Below, one piece after another: positions 48,206 through 52,029 of a stretch of 52,029 nucleotides of DNA. Both the position numbers and the translations under genes were made by a program. Source of the stretch: Thermaceae bacterium (lineage in GTDB: Bacteria; Deinococcota; Deinococci; Deinococcales; Marinithermaceae); the NCBI GenBank assembly GCA_027067955.1, contig JAMOUW010000014.1, positions 1 through 52,029 on the forward strand, read 5' to 3'. The first letter of the stretch is position 1, and the number at the start of each line of letters is the position of its first letter. The notes under the pieces are model-generated. The model was not told the DNA's origin and did not search any database. It saw only the letters and a list, made by a program, of their open reading frames with translations.

Positions 48206-49138
48206 TCAGCCCTTGCGCCGGTGCTTCTCCCAGAGGCGGCGCATCTCAGCGCGCATGCGTTTGGGGTCATCGGCGTGAGCCTGCCGGATACGCGCCTGCT
48301 CGGCCAGAAAGGCTTCCAGGCGCGCGGAATTACTGGGCTCGGCACCGACCTCCAGCCCATCATGGGCAAAGGTCACCCAATCCCCGGCCCTTTTCGCCAC
48401 CCCGTCCAGTTCCTCAGGCGTCATTCCCACGCTCTCGTAGATGTGGGTGAAGACCAGCTGCGCCGTCCTGCCGCGCCAGAGCCCGGTGACCTCTTCGAAG
48501 GTGTAAAAGTTGTCCCAGGCTTCGTGTTCGGCGGGGAGCTCGAAGGGCAACGCCTCCAGAGGTGGAATGGGCATCTGCACCACCACCCAGTCGAAGTCGC
48601 CGGAGGGGACCGGCAGTGAGCGGACGTGGTCGGGGGCGTAGAGACCCCGTCCCCCCTCCCACTCGAACACATAAGCAAATACCGGTTCTTCCGTCTCGTG
48701 CGCCAGCGGCGTCAGGCGCAACCCCTCCAGCTCCAGCGCCCCGCCGGCGGGTACAAGGCGCAGCTCCAGATAGCCGGCGTCTATCAGGTGGTCGAGCGGA
48801 TAACGCTGCGCCAGCAGCGGATAGAGCGGGCGCGGCACCAATCCCTCTACGGGCCGTCCGGAAGACTGGGCGAGAAACTGGACTACCCGCATACCGGCGG
48901 CGTGATCGGGATGGGCGTGGGTCCAGGCGACGCGGCTCGGGGCGAGGGCGCGCTGCGCAAGCTGCAGGTTGGATTCCTCGGGGGTGTCCACCAGCAAACC
49001 GGCGGCGGGCAGGTAGAAGCTGGGCCCGGTCCGCAGCGCCCGCCCGCCCTCTTCGCGGGCCAGGGTGCAAAGGCGGCAGTTGCAACCCGCCTTGGGGGTA
49101 GGCTGCGAACCGGCGCTTCCCAAAATCAGAGGGCGCAT
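48206..49138 (-). CDS. MBL-fold metallohydrolase, PhnP/PqqB-like
   Basis: This 310-residue metallo-beta-lactamase-fold enzyme has HAHPDH at 74-79 for the metal pair. Further His ligands are in PDHVRS and FTHIYE. An N-terminal CNCRLC (Cys19, 21, 24) resembles the structural zinc site of PhnP- and PqqB-type members, which cleave cyclic phosphodiesters or act in PQQ formation. No phn or pqq genes are near, so the substrate is open. TAGTCT ends 6 bases before ATG 49138 (leaderless). A basic C-terminal helix (MRRLWEKHRRKG) is an addition. Confidence 0.85.
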   Translation of the reverse strand: MRPLILGSAGSQPTPKAGCNCRLCTLAREEGGRALRTGPSFYLPAAGLLVDTPEESNLQLAQRALAPSRVAWTHAHPDHAAGMRVVQFLAQSSGRPVEGLVPRPLYPLLAQRYPLDHLIDAGYLELRLVPAGGALELEGLRLTPLAHETEEPVFAYVFEWEGGRGLYAPDHVRSLPVPSGDFDWVVVQMPIPPLEALPFELPAEHEAWDNFYTFEEVTGLWRGRTAQLVFTHIYESVGMTPEELDGVAKRAGDWVTFAHDGLEVGAEPSNSARLEAFLAEQARIRQAHADDPKRMRAEMRRLWEKHRRKG

Positions 49139-49199
49139 GACTACAGACTAAGCGACCCGGACCCGCCTTGCATTGCCCGATGCGCGCCTTCCCGCCGGG

Positions 49200-50705
49200 T
49201 CAAAACAGGCGCTCGCGATAGACCAGCGCTTCGGCCAGGTGGGCTTCTCCGGTGACCGCAGCGCCCGCCAGATCGGCTATGGTCCGCGCCACCCGCTGCA
49301 CCTTGTCGAAGCTGCGGCCGGTGAGCTGCAGCTTGCGGGCCGCCGCCGCCAGCAAACCGCGGGCGCCCTCGTCGAGGGCAAGCGCCTCCGTCAGCTCGCG
49401 ACCCGCCAGCTCGCCATTAGGTCTGCCCTGGCGGACGAGCATGCGCTCGCGCGCCGCCAGCACCCGCGCGCGCACCACCGCGGTTGGCTCTCCTTCGGGG
49501 GCGCGCGACAGCTCGGCCGCGGTCAGCCGGGGCACGCCCACCACCAGGTCGAAGCGGTCGAGCAGGGGGCCGGAAATGCGGCCGGTATAACGCTGCCGGG
49601 CCGTCAGCGAACAGGTGCAGGCGCGTTCCGGGTCGCCGTACCAGCCGCAGGGGCAGGGGTTCATCGCCGCCACCAGCAAAAAGCGCGCGGGAAAGGTGAA
49701 GCTGGCCCGGGCGCGGCTTACCGTTACCACGCCGTCTTCGAGGGGCTGCCGGAGCACCTCGAGCGTCCGCCGGGGAAACTCGGGCAGCTCGTCGAGAAAG
49801 AGCACCCCGCGGTGCGCCAGGCTGATCTCACCCGGCTTGGGTACCGCCCCGCCCCCTATCAGCCCGGCGTCGGAGGTGGTGTGGTGGGGACTGCGAAAAG
49901 GTGGTTGCTGCACCAGCCCCCGCATCAGGCGGCCGGCGGCGGCGTGGATGCGGGTTACCTCCAGCGCCTCCTCGCGGGAAAGCGGCGGCAGCAGGTAGGG
50001 TAGCCGGCGGGCCAGCATGGTCTTGCCGGAACCGGGGGTACCGACCATCAGGAGATGGTGGAAACCGGCAGCCGCTATCTCCAGCGCCCGCTTGCCCTTG
50101 GCCTGGCCCTTTACGTCGGCCAGGTCGAGCGCCTCCTCCAGGGAATCCGCCGGGTCGGGCGGGCTTACCCGCTCGAGCTCCCGGTCGCCCAGCAAAAACG
50201 ACACCGCCTCGCTGAGGGTGCGCGGGGCGTAAACCTCGAGCCCCTCGATCACGCTCGCTTCCGCCGCCGAACCGGGCGGCAATAGCAACCGGGTCTGCTC
50301 GTTTTGCAGGGCCCCCAGCGCCAGGTTGATGGCCCCGCTGATGGGGCGCAGCTCGCCGTCGAGGGCCAGTTCGCCAGCCACCGCCCAGCCTTCCAGGTTG
50401 TCGGCCGGGATGACACCCTGCGCCGCCAGCAGCGCCAGGGCGATGGGCAGGTCGTAGAGCGGTCCTTCCTTGCGTAACTCGGCCGGGGCCAGGTTGACCA
50501 CGATCCGCATCTGCGGATAGGGGAAACCGCTGTTCTTGAGCGCGGCGCGCACCCGGTCACGCGACTCGTTCACCGCCGCATCGGGCAGCCCCACCACCGT
50601 AAAACCGGGGAATCCGGGCGAGACGTCGGCCTCGACCACGACGGGCAGGGCGTCGAGGCCGTGCAGGGTAAACGAGCGGCTGCGCGCGAGCACGTCTGGA
50701 GCCAT
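49200..50705 (-). CDS. comM: YifB/ComM-family AAA+ ATPase
   Basis: ComM is a hexameric helicase that helps branch migration during natural transformation. The 501-residue product has an N-terminal Lon-protease-like domain (about 10-165), the P-loop GTPGSGKTM, Walker [10 protein letters not shown], and the family's Cys block [11 protein letters not shown] followed by CTCS. The C-terminal ChlI-like lid follows. I chose ATG 50705, with AGGAGT upstream, over the in-frame start 14 codons earlier. It begins one base after the stop of the small gene upstream. Natural competence is typical of Thermaceae. Confidence 0.94.
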   Translation of the reverse strand: MAPDVLARSRSFTLHGLDALPVVVEADVSPGFPGFTVVGLPDAAVNESRDRVRAALKNSGFPYPQMRIVVNLAPAELRKEGPLYDLPIALALLAAQGVIPADNLEGWAVAGELALDGELRPISGAINLALGALQNEQTRLLLPPGSAAEASVIEGLEVYAPRTLSEAVSFLLGDRELERVSPPDPADSLEEALDLADVKGQAKGKRALEIAAAGFHHLLMVGTPGSGKTMLARRLPYLLPPLSREEALEVTRIHAAAGRLMRGLVQQPPFRSPHHTTSDAGLIGGGAVPKPGEISLAHRGVLFLDELPEFPRRTLEVLRQPLEDGVVTVSRARASFTFPARFLLVAAMNPCPCGWYGDPERACTCSLTARQRYTGRISGPLLDRFDLVVGVPRLTAAELSRAPEGEPTAVVRARVLAARERMLVRQGRPNGELAGRELTEALALDEGARGLLAAAARKLQLTGRSFDKVQRVARTIADLAGAAVTGEAHLAEALVYRERLF

Positions 50706-50706
50706 T

Positions 50707-50955
50707 TTACTCCTGGCTCGAGGAGGTTTCGGTTCGTTCTGGACCATTCAGCCAGGGCGCGACCACGATCCGCGGCGGAAAGGCGCGCCCCAGCAGATAC
50801 TGGCTCAACCAAACGCCCGCCACGGTAAGAACCGCCCGCGCGGGGGGCCGGGAACGCCAGCGCGGCAGTGAGGAGCGCCCGGCCGAACCGGGCCCGGAAG
50901 ACCCGGCGTCGGGGCCGTTCCGCTCCGCCACCGCGGAATGTCTCCACGAATCCAT
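50707..50955 (-). CDS. Small hypothetical membrane protein upstream of comM
   Basis: This 82-residue frame starts at ATG 50955, behind AAGGGTAGG, and stops at TAA 50707, directly before the comM ATG. It has a polar Arg/Ser-rich first half and one hydrophobic segment ([16 protein letters not shown], about 41-56), so a single-pass membrane protein is possible. I do not recognise it. The tight join with comM supports a real gene. Confidence 0.5.
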   Translation of the reverse strand: MDSWRHSAVAERNGPDAGSSGPGSAGRSSLPRWRSRPPARAVLTVAGVWLSQYLLGRAFPPRIVVAPWLNGPERTETSSSQE

Positions 50956-50983
50956 CCTACCCTTCACGGCTATAGAATGAGGC

Positions 50984-52029
50984 ATGAAAAGACGCTGGCT
51001 GACGGTAGATCTGCAAAGCAGGCAGGTGAGCGAACGGCCGCTCAGCCCGCGCGAGGTGCTCCACGGCGGGCGCTGGCGCACCGTGCGCGAACTGCTGGAC
51101 CGCGGCGCGGCCGCGGCGGACCCGCTGGGTCCCGAAAACCCGTTAATCATCACCAGCGGCCCCTTTGCCGGTTCCAGCTACTCGAGCGCCAACCGGCTGA
51201 GCATCGGCTTTAAGAGCCCGCTAACCGGCGGCGTCAAGGAGTCGAACTCGGGCGGCACCCTGGGCTACGCCCTGGGCCGGCTGGGCATCGGCGGCCTGAC
51301 GCTTCTGGGCGCGGCCGCCGACTGGATCCTTTTGCACATTAGCGAAGAAGGCCTGCGCTTCGAAAGCGCGGCCGACTACCTGGGCCGCGGCGTCTTCGAG
51401 GCCACCGAAATGCTGCGCCAGCGCTACCCCAAAGCCACCAGCATCGGCCTGATCGGCCCGGTGGCCGAGTACGGCGGCCTGATCGCCGGTTTCTCGATGA
51501 CCGACTCCGACTTCCAGCCCAGCCGCCTCTCGGCCCGCGGCGGCACCGGCGCGGTCTTCGCCGCCAAGCGGGTCAAGGCGATCGTGGTCGAGGGCGGGGC
51601 CACCCCCGACTTCGCCAAAACCGCCGAGTTCAAGCGGGCGCTGCGCGACTACGCCAAAGCGCTGATGAACGACGACGGCGTGCGCCGCTACACCGTGGTG
51701 GGCACCGCCGGTACCGCCGACTTCGAAAACATGCTGGGCGGCCTGCCGACGCGCAACTTCAGCAAGGGCCGCTTCGCCGAGGGCGAAAACCCGCTCGGCG
51801 GCGAGGTGATGCGGCGGACTATTTTGGAACGCGACGGCCAGGGGGCGACCGAGCACGCCTGCATGCCCGGCTGCGTCATCAAGTGCTCCAACAAGTTCCC
51901 CGGCCCCGACGGCCGGGTGATCGTCAGCCCGCTGGAGTACGAGACCCTGGGAGTGGCCGGCAGCAACCTCTGCCTGCAGACCCTCGACGAGGTGGCCGAG
52001 CTCAACCGGCTGGCCAACGACCTGGGCGT
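50984..52029 (+). CDS. Aldehyde ferredoxin oxidoreductase family protein (partial)
   Basis: This gene starts at ATG 50984 and runs off the end of the window, with 348 codons visible. AOR-family enzymes bind tungsten or molybdenum in a bis-pterin cofactor and oxidise aldehydes with ferredoxin. The visible part has WLTVDLQSR at the start, GPFAGSSYSSANRLSIGFKS, GYALGRLGIGGL, the pterin-site ARGGTGAVFAAKRVKAIVV, and the cluster motif CMPGCVIKC (Cys at about 290, 294 and 298). TAGAAT ends 5 bases before the ATG, so it is leaderless. Its cofactor need matches moaA and mogA in the same window. Confidence 0.93.
   Translation, partial: MKRRWLTVDLQSRQVSERPLSPREVLHGGRWRTVRELLDRGAAAADPLGPENPLIITSGPFAGSSYSSANRLSIGFKSPLTGGVKESNSGGTLGYALGRLGIGGLTLLGAAADWILLHISEEGLRFESAADYLGRGVFEATEMLRQRYPKATSIGLIGPVAEYGGLIAGFSMTDSDFQPSRLSARGGTGAVFAAKRVKAIVVEGGATPDFAKTAEFKRALRDYAKALMNDDGVRRYTVVGTAGTADFENMLGGLPTRNFSKGRFAEGENPLGGEVMRRTILERDGQGATEHACMPGCVIKCSNKFPGPDGRVIVSPLEYETLGVAGSNLCLQTLDEVAELNRLANDLG

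Noticed and set aside
1-52029. tRNA, rRNA, CRISPR arrays and known riboswitches
   Set aside because: I looked in all intergenic stretches; none has a cloverleaf, a regular repeat-spacer pattern or a riboswitch core that I can recognise.

Overview
The window looks like chromosome of a Deinococcus-Thermus bacterium, most likely a Thermaceae member outside Thermus itself (an Oceanithermus- or Marinithermus-like genome is my guess, not a result). The reasons are high GC, the run rpsF-ssb-rpsR-rplI-dnaB with a double-OB-fold SSB of 271 residues, E. coli-type SpeD next to SpeE, and many genes whose start codon lies only 5-8 bases after a TANNNT -10 box, as in leaderless transcription. No rRNA, tRNA, CRISPR array, transposase or integrase was found.

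Layout. 1-3600: tail of an unknown gene, then a dctPQM-type TRAP transporter. 3600-13150: cupin, Get3/ArsA-like ATPase, minimal zincin, TSUP permease, histidine phosphatase, amidase, threonine aldolase, MogA, an aminotransferase, a potassium channel with a small membrane partner, and MoaA. 13239-20921: Era, then an exported-protein locus with a subunit-like secreted protein, a PapD-like chaperone, another secreted protein, a 968-residue predicted beta-barrel protein with Ig/carboxypeptidase-regulatory-like domains, and a VanW protein. 20968-24926: phosphoglycerate mutase, then a stress-type operon (ferritin-like, baeRF-like, Hsp20, histone-fold protein) behind a TTGACA-17-TATGTT promoter. 24987-31056: a variable region around prfB, described below. 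31085-40586: AAA ATPase plus metal-binding lipoprotein-type receptor (ZnuA-like), dipeptide epimerase, LutABC, a Kef-type antiporter and an rRNA methyltransferase. 40720-47395: speE-speD, then the ribosomal/replication block, interrupted by a convergent leishmanolysin-like lipoprotein. 47493-52029: a DUF4388-like protein, an MBL hydrolase, ComM, and the start of a tungsten/molybdenum aldehyde oxidoreductase, which fits with the moaA and mogA genes upstream.

The most unusual part is 25.4-31.1 kb. prfB (with its programmed +1 frameshift) has a second, headless copy of its 3' end 3 kb downstream: a 125-bp direct repeat with one mismatch. Between the copies, on the minus strand, is a self-contained cassette. 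It consists of a promoter whose -35/-10 spacer contains 21 consecutive G, a perfectly placed ribosome binding site and a 21-codon hydrophobic peptide with two Cys, a long hairpin, a gluzincin-like protein with a disrupted HExxH motif, and an ABC ATPase/permease pair. Two further gene tails without heads (an ABC-permease tail behind the MFS gene and a short-chain-dehydrogenase tail behind the ABC permease) mark the area as an exchange hotspot. I read the cassette as a candidate phase-variable peptide/ABC-exporter system delivered into the end of prfB; no function is proven.
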